A stretch of DNA of 14,681 nucleotides from Aliicoccus persicus_A (GTDB taxonomy: Bacteria; Bacillota; Bacilli; Staphylococcales; Salinicoccaceae). The DNA lies in the NCBI GenBank assembly GCA_020741755.1, contig DYYI01000021.1, forward strand, positions 1 to 14,681, given 5' to 3'. The stretch's first letter is position 1, and every line of letters starts with the position of its first letter. The position numbers and the translations under genes were made by a program. The notes beneath the pieces were generated by a model. The model ran no database searches. It saw nothing but the letters and a program-made list of their open reading frames with translations, and had not been told where the DNA came from. Shown here piece by piece: positions 1 through 6,535 of the stretch.

Positions 1-738
1 GTTGTCATCATCATCGTCATCGTCGTTGTCGTCGTCATCATCAAAGTAGTCATCGTCGTCATCATTATCATCGTCAAAGTCGTCGTCATCGTCATCTGAT
101 CCACCTACTGCGCTTGGATCAAACGCTTCAATGTTAGCACGAATTGCATCACGATGTTCGTCTGAATCGCCATCTCTTGTTTCGATTTCAAACTCAATGA
201 TTGATAAGTCTTCTGCATTGATTTCTAATTCAATATCAAGATGATCATCTGTGATATCTACTTCGTAAATAATAACGCCATCATCTTCATCTAAATCAAT
301 GTCTTCGATGATTCCATCAAAGTATTCTCGCGTTGACTCGACTAATTCTTCAATTGAAGCAATTTCGCCATTAAACTTAGCAAGTTCTTCTTCATCTAAG
401 TCGTTATCACTTTCAGTCTCAGATTCAAGGATTTCAAGGGTCGTTGCATCAATTTTAATCTCGAAATCTTCTGTATCAGATTCCATTTCTATATCGTAAT
501 AGTGGCCGTCTCTATATCGATCTAAATCGACTTGTGTGACAACACCTTCAAATTCACCACGTGCAACTTCAATCACTTCAAGAATGTCAACAAACTCAGC
601 GTAATCACCTGTAACAACAGCGAACTCAAAGTCTAATGGTGTTGCTTCCGTCGTATCGTCTTGTGCAGATGCTACATTAGCAGCACCAAGTAACAACATT
701 ACTGAAAGGCCAGCTGTCAATAAGTTTCTTTTCTTCAT
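1..738 (-). CDS. Exported PepSY-like protein with poly-aspartate C-terminal tail (partial, 3' end outside window)
   Basis: The reading frame opens at the ATG complementary to 736-738 and stays open for 246 codons to the left edge, so the C-terminus is missing. A TCCTCC complement at 746-751 gives a strong GGAGGA ribosome binding site. Residues 1-25 form a signal peptide with a cleavage site after Ala-Ser-Ala, followed by Gln-Asp; there is no lipobox cysteine. Residues about 40-105 and 118-190 look like two alternating strand/helix repeats resembling PepSY domains, including stretches such as YDIEMESDTEDFEIKID and IIYEVDITDDHLDIELEI. After a GGS linker the protein becomes almost pure Asp with scattered Asn, Phe and Tyr (residues 215-246), encoded by GAT/GAC repeats. 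PepSY domains are often linked to protease inhibition or secretion, but no substrate can be named. The poly-Asp tail suggests cation binding or a salt-adapted extracellular protein. A sigma-B-like promoter lies upstream. The PepSY assignment is moderately sure; secretion is well supported. Confidence 0.75.
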   Translation of the reverse strand, partial: MKKRNLLTAGLSVMLLLGAANVASAQDDTTEATPLDFEFAVVTGDYAEFVDILEVIEVARGEFEGVVTQVDLDRYRDGHYYDIEMESDTEDFEIKIDATTLEILESETESDNDLDEEELAKFNGEIASIEELVESTREYFDGIIEDIDLDEDDGVIIYEVDITDDHLDIELEINAEDLSIIEFEIETRDGDSDEHRDAIRANIEAFDPSAVGGSDDDDDDFDDDNDDDDDYFDDDDDNDDDDDDDN

Positions 739-804
739 TCTCTATTCCTCCATTTTTTGATTGCTCACACAATCTAAGATGTAGCATATCCACCCAAAGA
801 CTAA

Positions 805-826
805 CACATTTTAAAATTAAAATGTG
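805..826. repeat. 22-bp inverted repeat in the leader of the PepSY gene
   Basis: CACATTTTAA and TTAAAATGTG are perfect 10-base arms separated by two A residues. The repeat lies between the sigma-B-like promoter and the start codon. It could be a repressor operator or an RNA hairpin; the spacer is too short for a good RNA loop unless the stem is shorter, which slightly favours a DNA site. No protein is assigned. Confidence 0.5.
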
Positions 827-844
827 ATTGAAAGCCTTTAAGAG

Positions 845-870
845 TTTGTAGGAATAACGCTACCTACAAA
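845..870 (-). other. 5'-end hairpin of the PepSY transcript
   Basis: TTTGTAGG (845-852) and CCTACAAA (863-870) form an 8-bp stem with a 10-base loop. It sits at the expected start of the transcript from the promoter at 877-902, so the messenger would begin with a hairpin. Such 5' stems often protect messengers from decay; that role is inferred. Confidence 0.4.
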
Positions 871-876
871 TAATAA

Positions 877-902
877 ATACCCGTTAGGAACTTAAATTAA
901 TC
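877..902 (-). promoter_or_regulatory. Sigma-B-type promoter for the PepSY gene
   Basis: On the minus strand GATTAA (897-902) is followed after exactly 14 bases by GGGTAT (877-882). The staphylococcal/Bacillus sigma-B consensus is GTTTAA, 12-15 bases, GGGTAT, so the -10 is perfect and the -35 matches 5 of 6. It would give a leader of about 130 nt before the ATG at 738. This predicts induction by general stress such as salt, heat or acid. Confidence 0.6.
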
Positions 903-931
903 TTACAAAGATGTGACAGGTTTGTTTGATT

Positions 932-968
932 CAAAAAAAGAGCTGAAGTTATACTCAACTTCAGCTCT
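932..968 (-). terminator. Intrinsic terminator of the small lipoprotein gene
   Basis: A perfect 12-bp stem AGAGCTGAAGTT (939-950) / AACTTCAGCTCT (957-968) with a 6-base loop is followed on the minus strand by a run of T (complement of 933-939). It separates the 1062-1211 gene from the sigma-B-like promoter of the next gene. Confidence 0.85.
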
Positions 969-1061
969 CCAATAATTAGTAGAATAAATTCTACATATAC
1001 CTATTTGTTCCATTTCTTTTACGTTAGCAACTGCTGTCCAATTCAGTGCTAGTTCTAGTGC

Positions 1062-1211
1062 TTACTGTTCGTCAGCAGGCTCGAGATCTTCTACTTCTTC
1101 AACAGACTCATCAGGTTCTAAATTATCATCAACTTCACTGTCATCTGTACAAGCTGCTAGAGCAAATACTGAAGTTAATCCTAAAGCTAACATCCATTTT
1201 GAAAGTTTCAT
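1062..1211 (-). CDS. Small acidic lipoprotein (49 aa), function unknown
   Basis: A short frame starts at the ATG complementary to 1209-1211, with AGGAG (complement of 1221-1225) nine bases upstream, and ends in TAA at 1062-1064. The product has a hydrophobic signal (MLALGLTSVFA) and a clear lipobox Leu-Ala-Ala-Cys with Cys21. After lipidation only about 28 residues remain, mostly Asp, Glu, Val, Pro and Ser. Mature peptides this short cannot form an enzyme domain. It could be a membrane-anchored acidic peptide, a source of a signal-peptide-derived pheromone as in enterococci and staphylococci, or the stub of a once larger lipoprotein. It has its own terminator and lies downstream of the solute-binding protein pair, behind another terminator. 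The lipobox and ribosome binding site make it likely to be a real gene; its role is unknown. Confidence 0.7.
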   Translation of the reverse strand: MKLSKWMLALGLTSVFALAACTDDSEVDDNLEPDESVEEVEDLEPADEQ

Positions 1212-1344
1212 AATTTACATCTCCTATTTTACTGCATATTGCTGTTTCGATAATTCGAATCAGCTGATAGTTATATAATATACAACAAAAGGTATATTTA
1301 TCATTAAAATATAATTAGAATACTATAGTAATTCTTTAAAAATT

Positions 1345-1374
1345 AAAAAAGACAGCCAAAAACGACTGTCTTTT
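1345..1374 (-). terminator. Intrinsic terminator of the downstream solute-binding protein gene
   Basis: AAAAGACAG (1347-1355) pairs with CTGTCTTTT (1366-1374), and the minus strand then runs into T residues (complement of 1345-1350). It lies 30 bases beyond the stop codon of the 1405-3069 gene. The A/T pairs would also allow some termination from the plus strand. Confidence 0.75.
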
Positions 1375-1404
1375 GCACATTATTCTAAGATTTTTATACC
1401 AATT

Positions 1405-3069
1405 TTATTCATTTACGAACTCAACATCTTCAAATCTTACATCTCCAACAGGTGTAATTGTAATACCTGTTATATTATCTGTATTGTACCCAGCGATGAA
1501 GTTCTGGTGCATTAAATAAACGACTGGTGATTCTTCAACAATGATTTCTTGAGCATCTCTATAAATATCTAAACGCTCATCTGGATCAGGATTGCTTCTA
1601 CCCGCATCGAGCAGTTCATCAAGTTCTGGTGTAGAGAAGAATGCACGGTTACCGGCAGCACCATATGTTTCTGAGTGATTGAGCACATACAAACCGTAGT
1701 CTGCATCAGCAGTTACTGTCGTCCAACCAAGGATATACATATCATGCTCACCATTAGCTAAACGGTCTAGGTACGCACCCCACTCCATCTGTTCGATTTC
1801 AGCATTGATACCAATCTCTGCTAAACTCTCTTGGATGTACAATGCGATATTTACATATTGCTCTTCATTACGCACCCAAATTGTCGTATCAAATCCATCT
1901 GGTACTGAACTTTCAGCTAAGTATTCTCTCGCGAGTTCTACATCATAGACTTGTGTAGAAACTTCTTCATCGTATCCGAATACACCTGAAGCAAGTGGTC
2001 CGTTTGCCACGTTACCTATACCGTTTAATACACCTTCTACAATCATGTCACGATCAATTGCATGCGCGATTGCTAAGCGAACATTTTGATCATCAAACGG
2101 CTCGTTTTGCGTATTCATTCCAAGATATTCTGTACGTAATGATTCAGCTTCAACGACATCTGTCGCTTCATTATTTACAACGCGTTCATAGTTTGTCGCA
2201 TCCAATTCTTTAACGATGTCAATACCACCTGTTTCAAGCTCTGCCATACGTGAACCTGATTCTGGTATCACTCTAAATGTTACGCTATCAAAGTTGCGTT
2301 CTCCACCTTGGAAATCTTCGAATAAATCGAATACAACTTCGCTACCTGCAGAACGACTAGCAAATTTCAAATGGTTTGTTCCATCTGGTTCAGCTGCAAT
2401 GATTTGACCTAAAAACTCTCCCATTTCAGCAGCAACTTCTTCAAACTCTTCGCCGCCTTCTTCACGCAGTTCATAATATTCATCTAATGTGATATCAAGA
2501 CCCGCTTCATCAATTGCATTTTGGTAGTCTCTATCGATAAGATCTTTGCTCATAATACCCGCTGTGTTATGTGCAAGGTGACTGATTAACGGCGCAAACG
2601 GATACTCTAAATGTAAGTTAACTTCGTAATCATCTACAACTTCAACTTCTTCAATCATTTCATATAAGAAGCTTACGACTGAACCAACTGCTGGGTCTAA
2701 AACGCGATCAAACGTTGCTTTAACATCTTCACCCGTAAATTCCGCACCGCTATGGAATGTCGTGCCTTCTCTCAATGTAAAGTTCCAAGTCGTTTCGTCA
2801 ATTGCTTCCCACTCAGTCGCAAGACCAGGTTCTAAATTCATATCAACATCTGTATGAATCAATCGCTCATATATATTGATTCGAACTTGTCCAGAGGATG
2901 CATCGTTACTATCATGTGGATCTAGCGTAACAACATCACTCATCATTGCCATAACTAAATCACCGCGATTGTCGTCTTCCTGTGCATGTACATCTGTTGA
3001 TGCTAATGAAAGTCCAACAGTTGCCAATAGTCCTAAACCGACTAACGAATACTTCATTTTATGTTTCAT
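1405..3069 (-). CDS. ABC transporter solute-binding protein, family 5 (peptide/glutathione type), non-lipidated, copy A
   Basis: This is a 554-residue extracellular solute-binding protein of the OppA/DppA/GsiB family (SBP_bac_5). Residues 1-29 are a signal peptide ending Val-His-Ala before Gln30, with no cysteine, so it should be cleaved by signal peptidase I rather than anchored as a lipoprotein. Family features include the N-terminal SDVVTLDPHDSND, PGLATEWE, LREGTTFHSGAEFTGEDV, LEYPFAPL, VRLAIAHAIDRDMIVEGVL, ELARE and GWTTVTADADYGLY; the last resembles glutathione-binding members in my memory. The usual PVGTGPF/W/RNxxYW segment is replaced around residues 210-255 (EPDGTNHLKF then FEDFQGGERNFDSV). 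Its upstream neighbour is a close paralogue 89 bases away, separated by a terminator, and no permease or ATPase gene is visible. A weakly spaced GGGAG (3081-3085) is its ribosome binding site; I found no good promoter in the gap, so readthrough may contribute. Family sure; ligand uncertain. Confidence 0.9.
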   Translation of the reverse strand: MKHKMKYSLVGLGLLATVGLSLASTDVHAQEDDNRGDLVMAMMSDVVTLDPHDSNDASSGQVRINIYERLIHTDVDMNLEPGLATEWEAIDETTWNFTLREGTTFHSGAEFTGEDVKATFDRVLDPAVGSVVSFLYEMIEEVEVVDDYEVNLHLEYPFAPLISHLAHNTAGIMSKDLIDRDYQNAIDEAGLDITLDEYYELREEGGEEFEEVAAEMGEFLGQIIAAEPDGTNHLKFASRSAGSEVVFDLFEDFQGGERNFDSVTFRVIPESGSRMAELETGGIDIVKELDATNYERVVNNEATDVVEAESLRTEYLGMNTQNEPFDDQNVRLAIAHAIDRDMIVEGVLNGIGNVANGPLASGVFGYDEEVSTQVYDVELAREYLAESSVPDGFDTTIWVRNEEQYVNIALYIQESLAEIGINAEIEQMEWGAYLDRLANGEHDMYILGWTTVTADADYGLYVLNHSETYGAAGNRAFFSTPELDELLDAGRSNPDPDERLDIYRDAQEIIVEESPVVYLMHQNFIAGYNTDNITGITITPVGDVRFEDVEFVNE

Positions 3070-3100
3070 CTTTATGTCATCTCCCGAATTGTAATAAAGT

Positions 3101-3139
3101 CAAAAAATGGAAACATGATAAATGTCATCATGTTTCCAT
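3101..3139 (-). terminator. Intrinsic terminator between the two solute-binding protein genes
   Basis: ATGGAAACATGAT (3107-3119) pairs perfectly with ATCATGTTTCCAT (3127-3139), loop of 7, followed on the minus strand by six T (complement of 3102-3107). It ends copy B and would limit expression of copy A unless read through. Confidence 0.85.
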
Positions 3140-3158
3140 GTCGAACACAATCTTTTGT

Positions 3159-4832
3159 TTACTCGTTAAATTCTACATTCTCAAAGCGTACGTCACCAAT
3201 TGCATCGACATAAATACCAGAAACTTGATCTGTATTATATCCTGCAACAAAGTTCTGGTGAATTAAGTTTACAGTCGGCGCTTCTTCAACGATGATTGCT
3301 TGTGCCTCACTGTATGCTTCAAGACGTGCATCTTCATCTGCTTCTGTACGACCACGCTCTAACGCATCATCTAACTCTGGTGTAGAGTGGAATGATCGGT
3401 TACCCGGCGCACCGAAGTTATTCGAATGATAAAGTGCGTATAAACCATAGTCAGCATCAGCAGTTACAGTCGTCCATCCTAAGATGTACATTTCTTGCTC
3501 ACCGTTTGCTGTGCGGTCTAAATATGTACCCCACTCCATCTGCTCAATTTCAACATCGATGCCTAACTCTGCTAAGTTTTCTTGAATAACAAGTGCGATG
3601 TTAACGAACTGTTCTTCGTTACGCACCCAAAGTGTTGTGCTAAATCCATCAGGCACTGAACTCTCAGCCATGAATTCTTGTGCTAACTCTAAGTCATATA
3701 CTTGAGTCGCTTGTTCTTCATCATAACCGAATACACCTGAAGCGATTGGACCATTTGCAACGGTACCGATTCCTTCAAAGATACCATCAACGATTAACTG
3801 TGGGTCAATTGCGTGAGAAATTGCACGACGCACATTAATATCGTCGAATGGTTCTTTCTCAACGTTGAATCCTAAGTAGTCAGTACGTAGTGATGCTTCT
3901 TCTACGATAGCCATGTTATCTGCATTCGCAACACGGTCATAGTTCGTTGCATCTAATTCTTTAACGACCTGTACTCCACCAGTTTCTAGTTCAGCAATAC
4001 GTGAACCAGACTCTGGAATTACTCGGAATGTTACTGTGTCAAAGTTTCGATCTCCACCTTGGAAGTCTTCGAAATACTCTGTCACAACCTCGTTACCTGC
4101 TGAACGTGAAACAAATTGAATATGGTTTGTTCCATCTGGTTCAACTGCAACAACGTTACCAATGAATTCTCCGATTTGAGCAGCAACGTCTTCAAATTCC
4201 TCACCACCTTCATCACGAAGTTCATAATATTCTTCAACTGTTAATTCTACTCCAGCTTCATCTAATGCATTTTGATAATCCTTATCGATTAATTCTTTGC
4301 TCATGATACCTGCAGTATTATGTGCCAAGTGACTTGGTAATGGCGCAAATGGATATTCTAAATGAAGGTTAACTTCATAATCGCCTACAACTTCTACTTC
4401 TTCAATAACATCGAATAAAAATGCAACTTCAGATCCGACTGCTGGGTCAAGTACACGGTCAAGTGTTGCTTTAACATCTTCACCCGTAAAGTCCGCACCA
4501 CTGTGGAATGTTGTACCTTCTCTTAATTGGAAATTCCATGTCGTATCATCAACCGCTTCCCACTCAGTTGCTAAACCAGGAACGAGGTTCATATCTGCAT
4601 CAGTCATCGTGAGACGTTCGTAAAGATTGATTCTTACTTGCGCTGAAGATGTGTCATTACTTCCGTGAGGGTCTAGTGTAACGACATCACTCATCATCGC
4701 CATGACTAAATCTCCTCTATTCTCATCACCATCATCTTGAGCTTGTACTTCATTTGATGTTAGCCCGAATGCTGCTACACCAAGTAAGCCTAGTGATAAC
4801 GCCGATAAAGCATAACCTTTGATTCTTTTCAT
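3159..4832 (-). CDS. ABC transporter solute-binding protein, family 5 (peptide/glutathione type), non-lipidated, copy B
   Basis: This is a 557-residue paralogue of the 1405-3069 product, clearly alike from end to end by eye, so the pair is a tandem duplication. The signal peptide (1-31) ends Val-Gln-Ala before Gln32 and again lacks a lipobox cysteine. The mature N-terminus is acidic (QDDGDENRGD) and then matches copy A (LVMAMMSDVVTLDPHGSND). Conserved family blocks include LREGTTFHSGADFTGEDV, LEYPFAPLPSHLAHN, FRVIPESGSRIAELETGG, VRRAISHAIDPQLIVDGI and GWTTVTADADYGLYAL. The same non-canonical central segment is present (EPDGTNHIQF, FEDFQGGDRNFD). The start is fixed by AAGGAGG eight or so bases before the ATG. 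It presumably captures oligopeptides or glutathione-like thiols outside the cell for a transporter encoded elsewhere. With no lipid anchor it would be free, or held by another protein or the wall. Confidence 0.9.
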   Translation of the reverse strand: MKRIKGYALSALSLGLLGVAAFGLTSNEVQAQDDGDENRGDLVMAMMSDVVTLDPHGSNDTSSAQVRINLYERLTMTDADMNLVPGLATEWEAVDDTTWNFQLREGTTFHSGADFTGEDVKATLDRVLDPAVGSEVAFLFDVIEEVEVVGDYEVNLHLEYPFAPLPSHLAHNTAGIMSKELIDKDYQNALDEAGVELTVEEYYELRDEGGEEFEDVAAQIGEFIGNVVAVEPDGTNHIQFVSRSAGNEVVTEYFEDFQGGDRNFDTVTFRVIPESGSRIAELETGGVQVVKELDATNYDRVANADNMAIVEEASLRTDYLGFNVEKEPFDDINVRRAISHAIDPQLIVDGIFEGIGTVANGPIASGVFGYDEEQATQVYDLELAQEFMAESSVPDGFSTTLWVRNEEQFVNIALVIQENLAELGIDVEIEQMEWGTYLDRTANGEQEMYILGWTTVTADADYGLYALYHSNNFGAPGNRSFHSTPELDDALERGRTEADEDARLEAYSEAQAIIVEEAPTVNLIHQNFVAGYNTDQVSGIYVDAIGDVRFENVEFNE

Positions 4833-4924
4833 GCATATATCCTCCTTAAACGTTATAAAAATATATTATCAGATAATTCCAATTTTTGCATCTTATTTTT
4901 AATAAAATTTCATTCTTTATTCAT

Positions 4925-4966
4925 AAAAAATTAATAACCGCTCTGTAAAAGAGCGGTTATCGTTTT
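4925..4966. terminator. Intrinsic terminator after aspA, potentially bidirectional
   Basis: ATAACCGCTCT (4934-4944) pairs perfectly with AGAGCGGTTAT (4950-4960), loop GTAAA. The minus strand continues into TTAATTTTTT (complement of 4925-4934), serving aspA; the plus strand has CGTTTTT after the stem but no gene needs it there. Confidence 0.85.
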
Positions 4967-4969
4967 TGA

Positions 4970-6397
4970 TTAATATTTAATTGTATCTTCTGTTGCCGGA
5001 AGCGTAGATACACCGATGTTCGTCATTTCATATGCATCGAACACATGGTTCAGTTCTTCTGCTGTTAAAATATTTTCTTTTTCACATAGGTCACGTACCG
5101 ATTCACCCGTTACGATGGCTTGACGCGCAATTTTCGATGCACGGTCATAACCGATATGTGGTGTCAATGCTGTGATTGTACCAACACTGCGTTCTACTGC
5201 TTCTTTCATAACAGCAGTATTCGCACTAATATTTTTAACACAGTACTTGCTGAATACGTTGAAGCCATTTCTCATAATATCGATTGACTGTAACAAGTTA
5301 AACACGAGCACAGGTTCCATGACGTTTAACTCTAACTGTCCCGCTTCTGAAGCCATAGAAATCGTCGTATCATTTCCGATGACTTGGAATGCAATTTGGT
5401 TAATCATCTCAGCCATTACAGGGTTTACTTTACCAGGCATGATAGATGAGCCAGGTTGTCTCGGTGGTAGATTGATTTCATTTAATCCAGTTCGTGGTCC
5501 AGATGATGTTAATCGTAAATCATTGGCGATTTTCGACATGTTGATCATACATACTTTCAACTGACTGGATACTTCAGTATATGCATCTGTATTTTGAGTT
5601 GCATCGACTAAATTTTCAGCACGCACCATAGGATAACCAGACACTGCAGCGAGTTCTCTGACTGCAACATCAATATAATGTTCATCAGCGTTCAAACCTG
5701 TTCCGACAGCTGTTGCACCGATGTTCACTTCATAGAGATGCTCGATTGAGTTTGTGATACGTCTGATATCACGCTCAATCACTTTCGCATATGCACCATA
5801 TTCTTGCCCGAGTCTTATCGGTACTGCATCTTGTAAGTGTGTACGCCCCATTTTAATGACATGATCAAATTCAGAAGCTTTTTCTTTAAAGACGTGGAGC
5901 ATCTCTTGCATCGTCTCTAATAATTTTTCAGAACGGGTGATTACTGCAATATGTATTGCTGTAGGGAATGCATCATTCGTTGATTGAGACATATTCACAT
6001 GATTGTTTGGTGATAAGAATGAATAGTCTCCTTTATCTTTGCCTAAAATTTCTAACGCTCTGTTCGCGATGACTTCATTCGCATTCATATTAATAGAAGT
6101 ACCAGCACCACCTTGAATTGGGTCAACGATGAAGTTCTCGTGATGCTCACCATCAATCACCTCTTGTGATGCTTGTACGATGGCGTTTTTATACGTTTCA
6201 TTTAAGCGGCCAATTTCAAAATTCGCAATTGCACTCGCTCGCTTGACCATACCGAATGCTCGAATTAAATCAGTAGAAATACGATATCCAGTTATCGGGA
6301 AATTCTCTGTTGCTCTTACAGTTTGAATACCGTAAAGTGCATCGATATCAATCTCTTTTTCGCCTAAAAAATCATATTCAGTGCGCGTTTCTAACAT
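4970..6397 (-). CDS. aspA: Aspartate ammonia-lyase (aspartase)
   Basis: This cytoplasmic enzyme converts L-aspartate to fumarate and ammonia, feeding amino acid carbon into the TCA cycle. At 475 residues it has the usual length of the aspartase/fumarase superfamily. Visible motifs in order: GGAGTS at 96-101, HVNMSQSTND at 133-142, GRTHLQDAVP at 184-193, GATAVGTGLN at 227-236, and the signature GSSIMPGKVNP at 316-326 carrying the catalytic serine loop. Aspartase is preferred over fumarase because of the N-terminal EYDFLGEKEIDIDALYGIQTVRA block, LQDAVPIRLGQE, GPRTGLNEINLP and the run GNDTTISMASEAGQLELNVMEPV, all of which follow bacterial aspartases as I remember them. The start has GGGGAG seven bases upstream. 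It diverges from an aldehyde dehydrogenase across a 138-base control region with a cre-like site, which suggests carbon catabolite control. It ends at a strong terminator, so it is monocistronic. Confidence 0.93.
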   Translation of the reverse strand: MLETRTEYDFLGEKEIDIDALYGIQTVRATENFPITGYRISTDLIRAFGMVKRASAIANFEIGRLNETYKNAIVQASQEVIDGEHHENFIVDPIQGGAGTSINMNANEVIANRALEILGKDKGDYSFLSPNNHVNMSQSTNDAFPTAIHIAVITRSEKLLETMQEMLHVFKEKASEFDHVIKMGRTHLQDAVPIRLGQEYGAYAKVIERDIRRITNSIEHLYEVNIGATAVGTGLNADEHYIDVAVRELAAVSGYPMVRAENLVDATQNTDAYTEVSSQLKVCMINMSKIANDLRLTSSGPRTGLNEINLPPRQPGSSIMPGKVNPVMAEMINQIAFQVIGNDTTISMASEAGQLELNVMEPVLVFNLLQSIDIMRNGFNVFSKYCVKNISANTAVMKEAVERSVGTITALTPHIGYDRASKIARQAIVTGESVRDLCEKENILTAEELNHVFDAYEMTNIGVSTLPATEDTIKY

Positions 6398-6430
6398 GTT
6401 ATTTCTCCCCTACTATTAAAATTAAAATAA

Positions 6431-6486
6431 ATTGTGATCATAAGTAAAATTAAATGTTGTACATTTTAGCTTTTTTGTATCACAAT
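6431..6486. promoter_or_regulatory. Separated inverted ATTGTGAT/ATCACAAT half-sites in the aspA/aldehyde dehydrogenase intergenic region
   Basis: ATTGTGAT (6431-6438) and ATCACAAT (6479-6486) are perfect inverted 8-mers 40 bases apart. TGTGA/TCACA are the half-sites of CRP/FNR-family regulators (ArcR in staphylococci) and resemble half of the Rex operator. The spacing is too wide for one dimer, so this would need two dimers or looping; it may also be chance in AT-rich DNA. Confidence 0.3.
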
Positions 6487-6494
6487 ATTATATG

Positions 6495-6508
6495 TGTAAA
6501 CGCTATTA
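6495..6508. promoter_or_regulatory. Catabolite-responsive element (cre) between aspA and the aldehyde dehydrogenase gene
   Basis: TGTAAACGCTATTA fits the CcpA cre pattern TGNAARCGNWWWCA at all but one position (T for the C at position 13). It overlaps the plus-strand TATAAT at 6507-6512 and lies just beside a minus-strand TATAAT at 6487-6492. CcpA bound here would block the plus promoter and could also affect aspA, giving glucose repression of both genes. Confidence 0.6.
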
Positions 6509-6512
6509 TAAT
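6507..6512 (+). promoter_or_regulatory. -10 element of the aldehyde dehydrogenase promoter
   Basis: A perfect TATAAT lies 24 bases before the ATG, and AGGAGG follows at 6522-6527. No good -35 is found 16-18 bases upstream (AATATT at 17), which is typical of an activator-dependent promoter or means the real -10 is another hexamer. The short distance to the ribosome binding site leaves a leader of only about 15-18 nt. Confidence 0.4.
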
Positions 6513-6535
6513 ATCATACTCAGGAGGATAAATAT

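Noticed and set aside
299..499. Serine-rich 66-codon frame on the plus strand
   Set aside because: It is antisense to the acidic PepSY gene, whose strand has a ribosome binding site, signal peptide and promoter.
3070..3100. TTGACT hexamer on the minus strand before copy A of the solute-binding genes, considered as a -35
   Set aside because: No -10 hexamer occurs at 16-18 bases; the region there is the ribosome binding site itself.
5172..5564. 130-codon plus-strand frame inside aspA
   Set aside because: It is fully antisense to the conserved aspartase active-site region; no ribosome binding site.
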